Positions 27,654 to 37,224 of a stretch of 64,000 nt of DNA are shown here, piece after piece. The position numbers and the translations under genes are program-made. The DNA comes from Roseovarius sp. GTDB lineage: Bacteria > Pseudomonadota > Alphaproteobacteria > Rhodobacterales > Rhodobacteraceae. Under the pieces are notes generated by a model, which saw nothing but the letters and a program-made list of their open reading frames with translations, ran no database searches and had not been told where the DNA came from. The number at the start of each line of letters is the position of its first letter. The first letter of the stretch is position 1. The stretch lies in assembly GCF_030373445.1 (NCBI RefSeq), contig NZ_JAUCYU010000001.1:620001-684000 (forward strand), read 5' to 3'.

Positions 27654-27829
27654 GCGCCATTGGTGGCCGGTCTCGCAGCGCGGCGCAACCCGGTTCGGCG
27701 CACGGCCCCCTCATCGAAAGGGTATGGCATGGCGGTCGCACTTCCCGGCAACCCGCCCCTCACGGGTTTCCTTACGTCGCGTTATGTCGCAGTCTGCCGC
27801 GCGGGGGAAGACACGGAGATAGCAGAAAA

Positions 27830-28201
27830 ATGAACGGACTGGCGCTCTGGTTCATGGTGCTCGGCCTCGTCGCGGCGCTCGCGGGGATGAGCTGGGGCCT
27901 CTACATGTCGGGGATCGAGGATCACTCGCTCTCCCCCGCCCACGGCCATCTCAACCTGCTGGGGTTCGTGGCCTTCTCGGTTTTTGCCTTCTACTACCAC
28001 GCGGTGCCGGGCGCCGATGTGGGGCTCCTGCCCCGGCTGCATTTCCTGTTGTCGGTCGCGGGGCTCGCCCTGATGGTCCCCGGCATCGCGCTGGCCATCC
28101 AGGGCGGCACCCCCGCCTTCGCCATCGCCGGCTCGATCACCTCGGCGCTGGGGATGCTGTCGTTTCTCGTGGTCGTCCTGCGCGGGGCGCACGCGGGGTA
28201 G
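27830..28201 (+). CDS. Small multi-TM membrane protein with conserved-looking His residues
   Basis: Four hydrophobic segments; SPAHGHLNLLGFVAFSVFAFYYHAVPGAD. Confidence 0.75.
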   Translation: MNGLALWFMVLGLVAALAGMSWGLYMSGIEDHSLSPAHGHLNLLGFVAFSVFAFYYHAVPGADVGLLPRLHFLLSVAGLALMVPGIALAIQGGTPAFAIAGSITSALGMLSFLVVVLRGAHAG

Positions 28202-28256
28202 GAGAGGCACGGGGTGCCCGAAGAGCCGCGCAGGGCCCGCCCCTTCACCGACAAGA

Positions 28257-28282
28257 AAACGCCGCCCCGAAAGGCGGCGTTT
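28257..28282. terminator. Bidirectional terminator between 27830 gene and serA
   Basis: AAACGCCGCC-ccgaaa-GGCGGCGTTT. Confidence 0.8.
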
Positions 28283-28306
28283 CCCTCGTCCAATGACGAA
28301 ACCCCG

Positions 28307-29902
28307 TCAGGCCACGTCGAACTGCAACGGCGCGATCTGCTGGAACTTGCCCGTCTCGTGCAGCTTGGCGATCACGTCCTTGCCCACCGGCGCATCCACG
28401 TAAAGAAGCGCAATCGCCTCGCCCCCTGCCGCCGACCGGCCCAGCGTGAAGTTGGCGATGTTCACGCCGTTCTCGCCCATGGTGTTGCCCAGCGTGCCGA
28501 TGATCCCCGGCTCGTCCTTGTTGGTGGTGTAGAGCATGTGCGCCCCGATCTCGGCATCGATGTTGATCCCCTTGATCTGGATGAACCGCGGCTTCCCGTC
28601 CGAGAACACCGTGCCCCCGATCGACCGCTCCCGCTTGTCGGTCACCACCGTCAGCTTGATATACCCCTCGAAGGCGCCCGACTTGTCCTGCCTTGTGGTC
28701 GAGATCTTCACGCCCTTCTCCTTCGCCATCAAGGGCGCGGAGACCATGTTCACCTCGGGGTTCACCGATTTCATGATCCCCGCCACCGCCGAACAGGTCA
28801 GCGCCTCGAGGTTCATGTCGGCCACCACACCGTCATACAGGATGTTGATCGCCTTGATCGGCTCGTCCGTCATCTGCCCGATGAACCCGCCCAGGTGATC
28901 CGACAGCTTGATCCACGGGCCCATCACCTTGGCTTCCTCGGCGGTCACCGACGGCATGTTGAGCGCGTTGCTCACGGCGCCCGTCAGAAGGTAATCCGAC
29001 ATCTGCTCGGCCACCTGCAGCGCCACGTTCTCCTGCGCCTCGGTCGTCGCGGCGCCTAGGTGCGGCGTGCAAACCACGTTGGGCAGGCCGAAGAGCGGGT
29101 TCTCCGTCGCCGGCTCCACCGTGAACACGTCGAAGGCGGCAGCGCCGATATGGCCCGACTTGATGAGATCGGCCAGCGCCTCCTCGTCGACCAGCCCGCC
29201 ACGGGCACAGTTGATGACGCGCGCGCCCTTCTTCATCTTCTCCATGTTCTCGCGGGACAGGATATTCCTGGTCTGATCCGTCAGCGGCACGTGCAGCGTG
29301 ACGAAATCCGCCCGCTTCAGCAGCTCGTCCAGCTCGGCCTTCTCGACGCCCATCTTGTCGGCCTTCTCCTGGCTCAGGAACGGGTCATAGGCCACCACCT
29401 TCATCTTCAGCCCGCGCGCCCGGTCGCACACGATGCCACCGATATTCCCGGCACCGATCACGCCCAGCGTCTTGCCGGTCAGCTCGACGCCCATGAACTT
29501 CGACTTCTCCCATTTCCCGGCCTGGGTCGAGGCGCTCGCCTCGGGGATCTGGCGGGCAACCGAGAACATCATCGCGATGGCGTGCTCGGCCGTGGTGATC
29601 ATGTTGCCGTAGGGCGTGTTCATCACGATGATGCCCTTTTTCGACGCGGCCTCCTTGTCGACATTGTCGGTGCCGATCCCGGCCCGGCCGATCACCTTCA
29701 GGTTCGTGGCGTTCTCGAGAAGCTTCGCCGTCACCTTGGTGGCCGAGCGGATGGCAAGGCCGTCATAGTCGCCGATCACCTCGGCCAGCTTGTCCTTGTC
29801 CTTGCCCAGGTCGGGCATGAAGTCGACATCGATCCCCCGGTCGCGGAAGATCTGAACTGCGGTGTCCGACAGCTTGTCGGAAACAAGTACCTTGGGAGCC
29901 AT
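28307..29902 (-). CDS. serA: D-3-phosphoglycerate dehydrogenase
   Basis: GRAGIGTDNVDKEAASKKGIIVMNTP, NCARGGLVDEEAL, C-terminal ACT domain NKDEPGIIGTLGNTMGENGVNIANF. Confidence 0.97.
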   Translation of the reverse strand: MAPKVLVSDKLSDTAVQIFRDRGIDVDFMPDLGKDKDKLAEVIGDYDGLAIRSATKVTAKLLENATNLKVIGRAGIGTDNVDKEAASKKGIIVMNTPYGNMITTAEHAIAMMFSVARQIPEASASTQAGKWEKSKFMGVELTGKTLGVIGAGNIGGIVCDRARGLKMKVVAYDPFLSQEKADKMGVEKAELDELLKRADFVTLHVPLTDQTRNILSRENMEKMKKGARVINCARGGLVDEEALADLIKSGHIGAAAFDVFTVEPATENPLFGLPNVVCTPHLGAATTEAQENVALQVAEQMSDYLLTGAVSNALNMPSVTAEEAKVMGPWIKLSDHLGGFIGQMTDEPIKAINILYDGVVADMNLEALTCSAVAGIMKSVNPEVNMVSAPLMAKEKGVKISTTRQDKSGAFEGYIKLTVVTDKRERSIGGTVFSDGKPRFIQIKGINIDAEIGAHMLYTTNKDEPGIIGTLGNTMGENGVNIANFTLGRSAAGGEAIALLYVDAPVGKDVIAKLHETGKFQQIAPLQFDVA

Positions 29903-29992
29903 TTTTCCTGGTCCTTTAGATTGAGAATGTATTGAGCAATTGGGGGGGCAGGCCCCACCCTACGCCGCCGTAGGGTGGGTGAAAACCCACTA

Positions 29993-31147
29993 TCACGCCG
30001 TCTCTGACAACGCCTCGATCTCGGCCTCGAAGGCCCACTTGATCCACGGCATCAACGCGACGACATCCGATGTCTCCACCGTGCCACCGCACCAGATGCG
30101 CAGGCCGGCCGGCGCATCGCGGTACGACCCGATGTCGAACGCCACCTCTTCCGCCTCCAGCCGCTTGGCCACGGCCTTGGCGAAGCCGGCACCGTCCTTG
30201 ATCCGGTCGTCGGTGAACTTCAGGCAGACCGACGTGTTCGACCGGATCGCCGGGTCCTTCGCAAGGAACGCGATCCAGTCATTCTCGGCCACGAAGCTCT
30301 GCACCGCGGCAAGGTTGGCATAGGCCCGCTCGCGCAGCCCCTCCATGCCACCCACGTCCCGCGCCCAGTCGAGCGCCAGCAGGTAATCCTCGACCGCCAG
30401 CATCGACGGCGTGTTGATCGTCGCGCCCTCGAAGATGCCGTCGATCAGCTTGCCGCCCTTGGTCAGCCGGAAGATCTTCGGCAGCGGCCAGGCCGGGGTG
30501 TAGCTTTCCAGCCGCTCCACCGCCCGCGGGCTCAGGATCAGCATGCCATGCGCGGCCTCGCCGCCCAGGACCTTCTGCCAGCTGAACGTGGTCACATCCA
30601 GCTTGTCCCAGGGCAGGTGCTGCGCAAACGCCGCCGAAGTAGCGTCGCAAATCGTTAGCCCGGCGCGATCTTCCTTGATCCAGTCGCCATTCGGCACCCG
30701 AACGCCGCTCGTCGTGCCGTTCCAGGTGAACACCACGTCATTGTCGGTATCGACACTGTCGAGGTCGACGATCTCGCCATACTCGGCGGTCTTCACCTCG
30801 GCATCGAGTTTCAGCTGCTTGACCACGTCCGTGACCCAGCCCGAGCCGAAGCTTTCCCAGGCCAGCATCTCGACCTTGCGCTCGCCCAGCAGGTTCCACA
30901 TCGCCATTTCCACCGCGCCGGTATCCGACGCCGGCACGATGCCGATCTTGTAGTCTTCCGGAATGCCCAGAACCTCGCGCGTGCCTTCGATGGCGGCCTT
31001 CAGCTTGGCCTTGCCCACACCGGCACGGTGAGAGCGGCCCAGCGGCGCGTCCTTCAGGTTCTCGAGCTTGAAAACGGGGGGTTTGGCACAGGGGCCAGAG
31101 GAGAAACGCGGATTACCCGGCCGCGTTGCCGGTTGCGAAATAGCCAT
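29993..31147 (-). CDS. serC: Phosphoserine aminotransferase
   Basis: [57 protein letters not shown]. Confidence 0.97.
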   Translation of the reverse strand: MAISQPATRPGNPRFSSGPCAKPPVFKLENLKDAPLGRSHRAGVGKAKLKAAIEGTREVLGIPEDYKIGIVPASDTGAVEMAMWNLLGERKVEMLAWESFGSGWVTDVVKQLKLDAEVKTAEYGEIVDLDSVDTDNDVVFTWNGTTSGVRVPNGDWIKEDRAGLTICDATSAAFAQHLPWDKLDVTTFSWQKVLGGEAAHGMLILSPRAVERLESYTPAWPLPKIFRLTKGGKLIDGIFEGATINTPSMLAVEDYLLALDWARDVGGMEGLRERAYANLAAVQSFVAENDWIAFLAKDPAIRSNTSVCLKFTDDRIKDGAGFAKAVAKRLEAEEVAFDIGSYRDAPAGLRIWCGGTVETSDVVALMPWIKWAFEAEIEALSETA

Positions 31148-31235
31148 TTTTGCTACCCTTCCAGATAAGCGCCCCTCGTTGGGGAGGGGTGTCCCACGGC
31201 AAGGGGTAAGACCCTTCGCGCGCCTTTGCAAGCGC
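31148..31235 (-). promoter_or_regulatory. Candidate structured serC 5' leader (serC-motif-like)
   Basis: Minus strand: AAGGG-TCTTAC-CCCTT (31216-31201), CCCCTC-CCCAAC-GAGGGG (31189-31172), SD GGAAGGG (31162-31156) directly before ATG. Confidence 0.55.
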
Positions 31236-31423
31236 AGAAATCGCCCCCCAGCGCCGGTTTGATGTCGATTTGCGACGCTTTCGGTTCCGATCGGAAACCG
31301 CCGCGTCGCAATCCGGCCAGAGCACGGGTGCCGACCTGCTAGGCTGCCGCCACGTCAACGCAACGTCCGCCCGCCCCGACTCGTGAAAGGAAAACCGGGG
31401 CCCGGACCATCAGGATCAGCCAG

Positions 31424-32281
31424 ATGCGTCTTTCCGCGCTCATTGCCACGCTTGCCCTTTCCACCTGTCCCCTCGCCGTCACCGCCGAAACCCCCGAGGA
31501 ACGCGGCGCCTACCTCGTCGAAGGCCCCGCCGGCTGCGGCAACTGCCACTCGCCCATCGACCAGGCGGGCCAGCCCCTGCCGGGCCAGGCCCTCGCCGGC
31601 CGCCTCGTCATCGAGCTGCCCGAGTTCACCGCCCGCGCGCCCAACATCACCCCCGGCGGTCCCGTCGCCGGGTGGAGCGATGCCGAGCTCGCCCGCGCCA
31701 TCCGCGAGGGCCTGCGCCCCGACGGCTCGCTGATCGGCCCGCCGATGCCGTTCGAGATGTACCGCGACCTCTCCGATACCGACCTCGCCGCCATCGTCGC
31801 CTATCTCCGCACCGTACCGGCGGTCGAGAACACCATGGCCGCCTCCGAATACCGCATCCCCCTGCCGCCGGCCTGGGGCCCGCCGGTCGAGTCCGTCGCC
31901 GACATCCCCCGCGGCGTGACGGCCGAATACGGCGCCTACCTCGCCAGCGCGGTGGCCCATTGCGTCGACTGCCACACCCCGCGCGGGCCGCAAGGGGCAC
32001 TGCTGCATGACGAGCTCGGCCGCGGCGGCTTTGCCTTCGAGGGGCCGTGGGGCATCTCCGTCGCGCCCAACCTCACCAGCCATGCCGACGGGCTGGCCGA
32101 GTATTCCGACGCCGATCTCGCCGGCATGATCACCAGGGGCCAGCGCCCCGACGGCGCGCCGATGATGCCGCCCATGCCCTACCGCTACCTCGCGAAGATG
32201 ACCGGGGACGATCTGTCCGCCCTCATCCTCTACCTGCGCACCCTGCCGCCCCTGCCCGACGCCGAAACGGGCGGCAGCTAA
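31424..32281 (+). CDS. Diheme cytochrome c
   Basis: Signal peptide; CGNCH and CVDCH haem motifs. Confidence 0.92.
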   Translation: MRLSALIATLALSTCPLAVTAETPEERGAYLVEGPAGCGNCHSPIDQAGQPLPGQALAGRLVIELPEFTARAPNITPGGPVAGWSDAELARAIREGLRPDGSLIGPPMPFEMYRDLSDTDLAAIVAYLRTVPAVENTMAASEYRIPLPPAWGPPVESVADIPRGVTAEYGAYLASAVAHCVDCHTPRGPQGALLHDELGRGGFAFEGPWGISVAPNLTSHADGLAEYSDADLAGMITRGQRPDGAPMMPPMPYRYLAKMTGDDLSALILYLRTLPPLPDAETGGS

Positions 32282-32352
32282 AACCCGCTGGCCCTCCGCC
32301 GGTGCCTGTGGTCTATCCCGCACCGACACCTGAACCGACGGAGGGCCGCCCA

Positions 32353-33219
32353 ATGTACATCGCCACCCTGATCGCCCCGCGCGGCACGCTGCAGCCCGCG
32401 CTCGTCGACAGCCTGCGCAACGCGTGGGGCGGCGGCAACGCGCAGTGGCTTTCCCCCGACGAGGCCGCCGAATTCCCGATGGAGGCGCTCCCCGGCAACC
32501 GCTGGGAAGTGTGGGACGACCTCCAGAAGGGCGCGACCGACCTCGTCATTCAACCGGCCGAAAACCGCGCCAAGAAGATGCTGCTGGCCGACATGGACAG
32601 CACCATGATCCAGCAGGAATGCATCGACGAGCTGGCCGAGGAAGCCGGCGTCGGCCCCCATGTCCGCGACATCACCGCCCGCGCCATGAACGGCGAGCTG
32701 GACTTCGAAGGCGCGCTGACCGAGCGCGTCGCCCTGCTCAAGGGCCTGCCCGAGACCGTCATCGCCGAGGTGCTCGCCTCCCGCATCACCTACATGCCCG
32801 GCGGGCGCGAACTGCTCTCGACCATGAAGGCCCACGGCGCCCATGCCGCGCTGGTCTCCGGCGGCTTCACCAACTTCACCGCGAAAGTGGCCGAGGAGCT
32901 CGGCTTTCACGAGAACCGTGCCAACACTCTCCTGATCGAGAACGGCACGCTGACGGGCCACGTCGCCCAGCCCATCCTCGGCCGCGACGCCAAGGTGCAG
33001 GCGCTCCACGACATCACCGCCCGCCTCGGGATCACGCCGGCGGACGTCATCGCCGTGGGCGACGGCGCCAACGACCTCGGGATGCTCGAGCTGGCCGGCA
33101 CCGGCGTCGCCCTCCACGCCAAACCCTCCGTCGCCGCCCAATGCGACGTGCGCATCAACCACGGCGACCTGACGGCGCTCCTGTTCCTGCAAGGCTACGC
33201 GCGCAGCGACTTCGCCTGA
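32353..33219 (+). CDS. serB: Phosphoserine phosphatase
   Basis: LLADMDSTMIQQECIDELAEEAGVG...VSGGFTNFT...AVGDGANDLGML. Confidence 0.96.
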   Translation: MYIATLIAPRGTLQPALVDSLRNAWGGGNAQWLSPDEAAEFPMEALPGNRWEVWDDLQKGATDLVIQPAENRAKKMLLADMDSTMIQQECIDELAEEAGVGPHVRDITARAMNGELDFEGALTERVALLKGLPETVIAEVLASRITYMPGGRELLSTMKAHGAHAALVSGGFTNFTAKVAEELGFHENRANTLLIENGTLTGHVAQPILGRDAKVQALHDITARLGITPADVIAVGDGANDLGMLELAGTGVALHAKPSVAAQCDVRINHGDLTALLFLQGYARSDFA

Positions 33220-33235
33220 CCCGTCGGGCGCGCCA

Positions 33236-33281
33236 GCCCGTTTTCTTCGAAGAAAACGGGCCGGAAAATTCCAATTTTCCG
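33236..33281. terminator. Tandem palindromes after serB
   Basis: GCCCGTTTTCTTCGAAGAAAACGGGC (perfect 26-nt palindrome) + CGGAAAATT-CC-AATTTTCCG. Confidence 0.65.
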
Positions 33282-33378
33282 CCCCCCACCCCGCCCGACC
33301 GCCGACCATACCCGCCCCGGGCCTGACCCGGGGCCCCTGACCGGCCGAGGTCCCGGCTCGGAGGCCGGGACGGGCCGG

Positions 33379-33506
33379 CGCCGCCCTCCACACCAAACCC
33401 TCGGTCGCCGCCAAATATGACGTGTATTGCCACGAAGACCGGAAGGCACTCCAGTTCCTGCAGGACCACGCGCGGACAGAGTTCGCCTGGCGAACCGGGC
33501 GCACGA
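33379..33506 (+). pseudogene. serB C-terminal tail remnant
   Basis: Translates AALHTKPSVAAKYDVYCHEDRKALQFLQDHARTEFAW vs serB VALHAKPSVAAQCDVRINHGDLTALLFLQGYARSDFA-stop. Confidence 0.8.
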
Positions 33507-33552
33507 GCCCGTTTTCTTCGAAGAAAACGGGCCGGAAAATTCCAATTTTCCG
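33507..33552. terminator. Second copy of the serB tandem palindromes
   Basis: Same sequence as 33236-33281. Confidence 0.6.
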
Positions 33553-33767
33553 CCCCCCACCCCGCCCGACCGCCGACCATACCCGCCCCGGGCCTGACCC
33601 GGGGCCCCTGACCGGCCGAGGCCCCGGCTCGGAGGCCGGGACGGGCCGGCAGAATCATGCTATCCTTGCCGTCTGGCACACGCCCGGAACAGAGCCACGC
33701 CTCCCCGCGAACCGGCACTCGCCCCGCCTATTGCGGTCCCACCGAAGCCAACCCCAAAAGACCGCGC

Positions 33768-34856
33768 CTACCCCACCCCCAGTACCCGGCCCATACCGTC
33801 ATCGACCCGCGCCGCCGTCTCCCGCCGGGTCAGCAGCGGCCGCGCCGCCCTTTCCGGCCCGGCACCCTCGCGCGACAATCCCCAAAGCGCCAGCACCTCC
33901 GCCCGGTCCTCCGCCCCCAGCAGCCGCAGCGCCATCCGCCCCGGAAAGAAACTCTCGCAGACCAGCCCGTCGGCCCACAACAACTCGTGCCGCGCCAGCA
34001 GCAGGTGCACGTAGGTCAGCTTTTGCCGCCCCCGCACCCGCGACACCCCCGGCAACCGCATCAGGCCCAGCGCCGGGCCCAGCGCACCGCTCCCAGTGCG
34101 GCAACCCTCCCCGACCAGCACCCGGTGCTGGGGCGAGACCAGGACATCGCGCCCCGGCTGCCCCTCGCCCAGCGCCCCGGCCCCGATCCTGACCGGGCGC
34201 CGCCGGTCGTCGGGGCCGGAAAACACCACTTCCCGCCGGCCGGTCCAGATCAACGCCTGCGGCCCGTGATCCACCGTCAGCACCATGTCTCCCGCGCGCA
34301 ACGCCCCGGCCCGCACGTCACCTCCCGGCGTGGCAATCCGCACCCCGGCGCCGAAGCAGATGACATTGTTGTACGCCTCCTCGTTCGTGCCCCCGTCACC
34401 GCTGTTCTCGGCCAGCCCGTCGCGGCTTGCGGTGGGGCTGAACTGCGCCCCCGGAAACGGCTCAGGCAGGTCCGAGGCCGGCACGAAACCGATATTGTCG
34501 TCCCCCAGCCGCAGCACGTAGACCTCGATGAACCCGTCCTGGATCAGCGCGAACTCGTTCTCCACCGGCGTGCCCGCGGGGTAGGTCACACCGTTCACCG
34601 TCACCGGTTCCATCAGCACCTGGCCCGCCCCGGTATCGTTCATACCGTCATCGAAACTGCCGTCATCGTCGGAGACGACGATCTGCACGGGCGGCGCGCC
34701 GGTATAGGTATAGGTCACCCCGGTCCAGCTCGTCCGGCCCGGGTCGTAATTCTCCGAGGCCGGGTCGTTGGCATGGTCGTCACTCGTGAGCTGTTCGGCG
34801 GTCAGCGCCCCGTCATGGCTCACCACGCTCCAGTCGTAGACGGCAATCGTCGGCAT
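33768..34856 (-). CDS. Hint-domain (Hedgehog/intein-type, PF13403-like) protein
   Basis: VICFGAGVRIATPGGDVRAGALRAGDMVLTVDHGPQALIWTGRREV...LVSPQHRVLV. Confidence 0.88.
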   Translation of the reverse strand: MPTIAVYDWSVVSHDGALTAEQLTSDDHANDPASENYDPGRTSWTGVTYTYTGAPPVQIVVSDDDGSFDDGMNDTGAGQVLMEPVTVNGVTYPAGTPVENEFALIQDGFIEVYVLRLGDDNIGFVPASDLPEPFPGAQFSPTASRDGLAENSGDGGTNEEAYNNVICFGAGVRIATPGGDVRAGALRAGDMVLTVDHGPQALIWTGRREVVFSGPDDRRRPVRIGAGALGEGQPGRDVLVSPQHRVLVGEGCRTGSGALGPALGLMRLPGVSRVRGRQKLTYVHLLLARHELLWADGLVCESFFPGRMALRLLGAEDRAEVLALWGLSREGAGPERAARPLLTRRETAARVDDGMGRVLGVG

Positions 34857-34988
34857 ATCGCGCTCCCGGTCCTGCAAACACGGGGAAGACCTACCCTTGC
34901 CGGTTTAAGATGCGCCTAATTGCCCAAATCACCGCCACCGGTGCATTAACCGCCCTCCGCGCAACGGGTTTCTCTGAGACCGTTTAGG

Positions 34989-37115
34989 ATGTACACTTTG
35001 ATGAATTGTTCCTCGATGGCGGGAAATACGGTGGCGAACCAAGCACATGACGGAGGGTCGATCCATGGCTTCCACGCCATCGACCCGCCTCGTCTCGGCC
35101 TCTTCCTCGCGACCGTGGCCGCGCTCGGTGCGGCGCTGGTGCTGGTCTTCGGCTGGGGGTTCGAGGTCGACTGGCTCCGCCGCATCGCGCCGGGCCTGCC
35201 GGCCATGGTCCCCGCCACCGCCCTTACCCTGCTGGCCGGCGGGCTCGGCGCGGCGGCCCTGCTGATCGGCGCGCCGGCGCTGCTGGCCCTGCTGGCGGCG
35301 GCGGCGATCTTCGCTTTCATCCTTCTCGAACAGACCATCGGCCTCACCCCCGACCCGCACCGCGGGTTCGACGGCATGTCACTGGCCAGCGCCCTCTGCG
35401 CCACGCTGCTGGGGCTCAGCCTGCTGTTGCGCGCCCTGCGCATCGGCACGGCCTCGGTCGTGGTCGACACCACCGGGCTGGTCGTCGCCTTCATCCCGCT
35501 GATCGGCTACGTCTTCGGCGCGCAGACCCTGTTCCACAACCCGCTCTACACCATGATGGCGCTGCACACGGCGCTGGGGCATGTGCTGCTCTTCATCGCG
35601 CTCCTGCTCACCGAGCCCGGCCGCGGCTGGATCGAGGTGCTGCTCTCGCAGGAGCCGGGCAGCCGCATGGCCCGCCGCGTCCTGCCCGTGGCGATCATCG
35701 TGCCGCTCTTCTTCGCCCTCGTCGTGGCCGAGGCGGTCGAGCGCAACATCATGACGATCGAGTTCCGCCTCGCCATGCTCACCTTCATGATCATCTTCTG
35801 CACGGTCTCCGCGGTGATCGGCTTCGCCCACCTCACCAACCGCGCCGAACGCCGCAGCACCGAGGCCGAGGCCGCCTATCTCCGAAGCGAGATGCAGCGC
35901 CAGCAGACCGAGCTCGCCGCCGCCCGCTCGGAAAAGGTCGCCGCGCTGGGCAAGCTGGTGGGCGGCGTGGCGCATGACTTCAACAACACGCTCAACGTCA
36001 TCCTCGGCAACCTCGAACTGCTCGACGAGGACCCCGACAGGAAGATGCACCGCACCTACCTGTCCGAGGCGATCGGCGCCTCCAACCGCGCCGCCGACCT
36101 GACCCGCCAGCTCCTCGCCTATGGCCGCAAGTCACAGCTTCGCCCGGTCCTCACCGACCTCGAAACCGAGGTCGAGACCGCCATTGCCATGTTCCGCCGG
36201 GTCTGCCCGGCCAACATCACCATCACGCGGGCGTTCGACACCCCCGGCCTCTCCGCCCGGCTCGACCCGGCGGCGCTGCAGCAGGCGGTGCTCAACGTCC
36301 TGATCAACGCCCGCGACGCCCTCCCCGAGGGCGGCGAGATCCGCGTTTCCGGCCGGCGCGAACATCTCGAGGGCGCCGCGGTCACCGGCTTCCACGGCAG
36401 CGAAACCCTGCCCTCCGGCACCTACGCCACCCTCGCCATCGAGGATACCGGCACCGGCATGACCCCGGAAGTGGCGGAACTGGCCACCGAGCCGTTCTTC
36501 ACCACCAAGAAGGTGGGCGAGGGCACGGGGCTGGGCCTGTCCACCGTCGCCGGCTTCTGCCGCCAATCCGGGGGCGGGCTGCGGATCGACTCGGCGCCGG
36601 GAAGCGGCACGCTGGTCGCCATGGCCTTCCCCGCCGCCACGGCCACGACCTGCCCCGCGCCCGCCCGGGGCGCGGCCGAACCCGCCGACACCGCCGAGAC
36701 CACGACGCTCACCACCACGCCCCGCGGCGTGCTGATCGTCGACGACGACGAGGCGCTCACCCGCGTCATGGCCACCCAGCTCGAACGCGCCGGCCACACC
36801 GTGCGGGTGGCCCTGAACGCGGCCAGGGCGCTCGAAACGCTCGAGGCCGGCCCGCTCCCCGAGGTCGTGCTGACCGATATCGTCATGCCGGGCGAGATGC
36901 AGGGCCACCACCTCGCCGCCCGCATCCGCCAGCGCTACCCGGATATCGAGGTGATCCTGATGTCCGGCTTCGCCTCCGCCACCCAGCGCGAGGAGATCGC
37001 TGCGCTGGCCGGCCTGCCCTTCCTGCAGAAACCGATCGACGTCCGCACCCTGCGCACCATCGTCGGCCGCTCGTCCGCCCCGGCGCCCGACCCGGAAAAC
37101 GGCACCGAAAGCTGA
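34989..37115 (+). CDS. Membrane hybrid histidine kinase with C-terminal receiver
   Basis: Multiple TM; GGVAHDFNNTLNVILGNLELLD H-box, GLGLSTVAGFCRQSGG, VVLTDIVMPGEMQG; start uncertain. Confidence 0.9.
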   Translation: MYTLMNCSSMAGNTVANQAHDGGSIHGFHAIDPPRLGLFLATVAALGAALVLVFGWGFEVDWLRRIAPGLPAMVPATALTLLAGGLGAAALLIGAPALLALLAAAAIFAFILLEQTIGLTPDPHRGFDGMSLASALCATLLGLSLLLRALRIGTASVVVDTTGLVVAFIPLIGYVFGAQTLFHNPLYTMMALHTALGHVLLFIALLLTEPGRGWIEVLLSQEPGSRMARRVLPVAIIVPLFFALVVAEAVERNIMTIEFRLAMLTFMIIFCTVSAVIGFAHLTNRAERRSTEAEAAYLRSEMQRQQTELAAARSEKVAALGKLVGGVAHDFNNTLNVILGNLELLDEDPDRKMHRTYLSEAIGASNRAADLTRQLLAYGRKSQLRPVLTDLETEVETAIAMFRRVCPANITITRAFDTPGLSARLDPAALQQAVLNVLINARDALPEGGEIRVSGRREHLEGAAVTGFHGSETLPSGTYATLAIEDTGTGMTPEVAELATEPFFTTKKVGEGTGLGLSTVAGFCRQSGGGLRIDSAPGSGTLVAMAFPAATATTCPAPARGAAEPADTAETTTLTTTPRGVLIVDDDEALTRVMATQLERAGHTVRVALNAARALETLEAGPLPEVVLTDIVMPGEMQGHHLAARIRQRYPDIEVILMSGFASATQREEIAALAGLPFLQKPIDVRTLRTIVGRSSAPAPDPENGTES

Positions 37116-37224
37116 GACCGCCCGACAAGTTGCACACCCCGCCCCGGGCCTGACCCGGGGCCTCCGCCGGCCCAAGGTCCCGGCTCGAAGGCCGGGACGG
37201 ATCGAGTGCATCGGCTCGGCATAC

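Larger units (their letters stand above)
33105..33649 (+). repeat. Tandem duplication, 271 bp period, of the serB 3' end plus downstream flank
   Basis: 33236-33378 vs 33507-33649 differ at one position by eye; serB tail 33108-33235 vs 33379-33506 aligned without indels but diverged. Confidence 0.85.
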
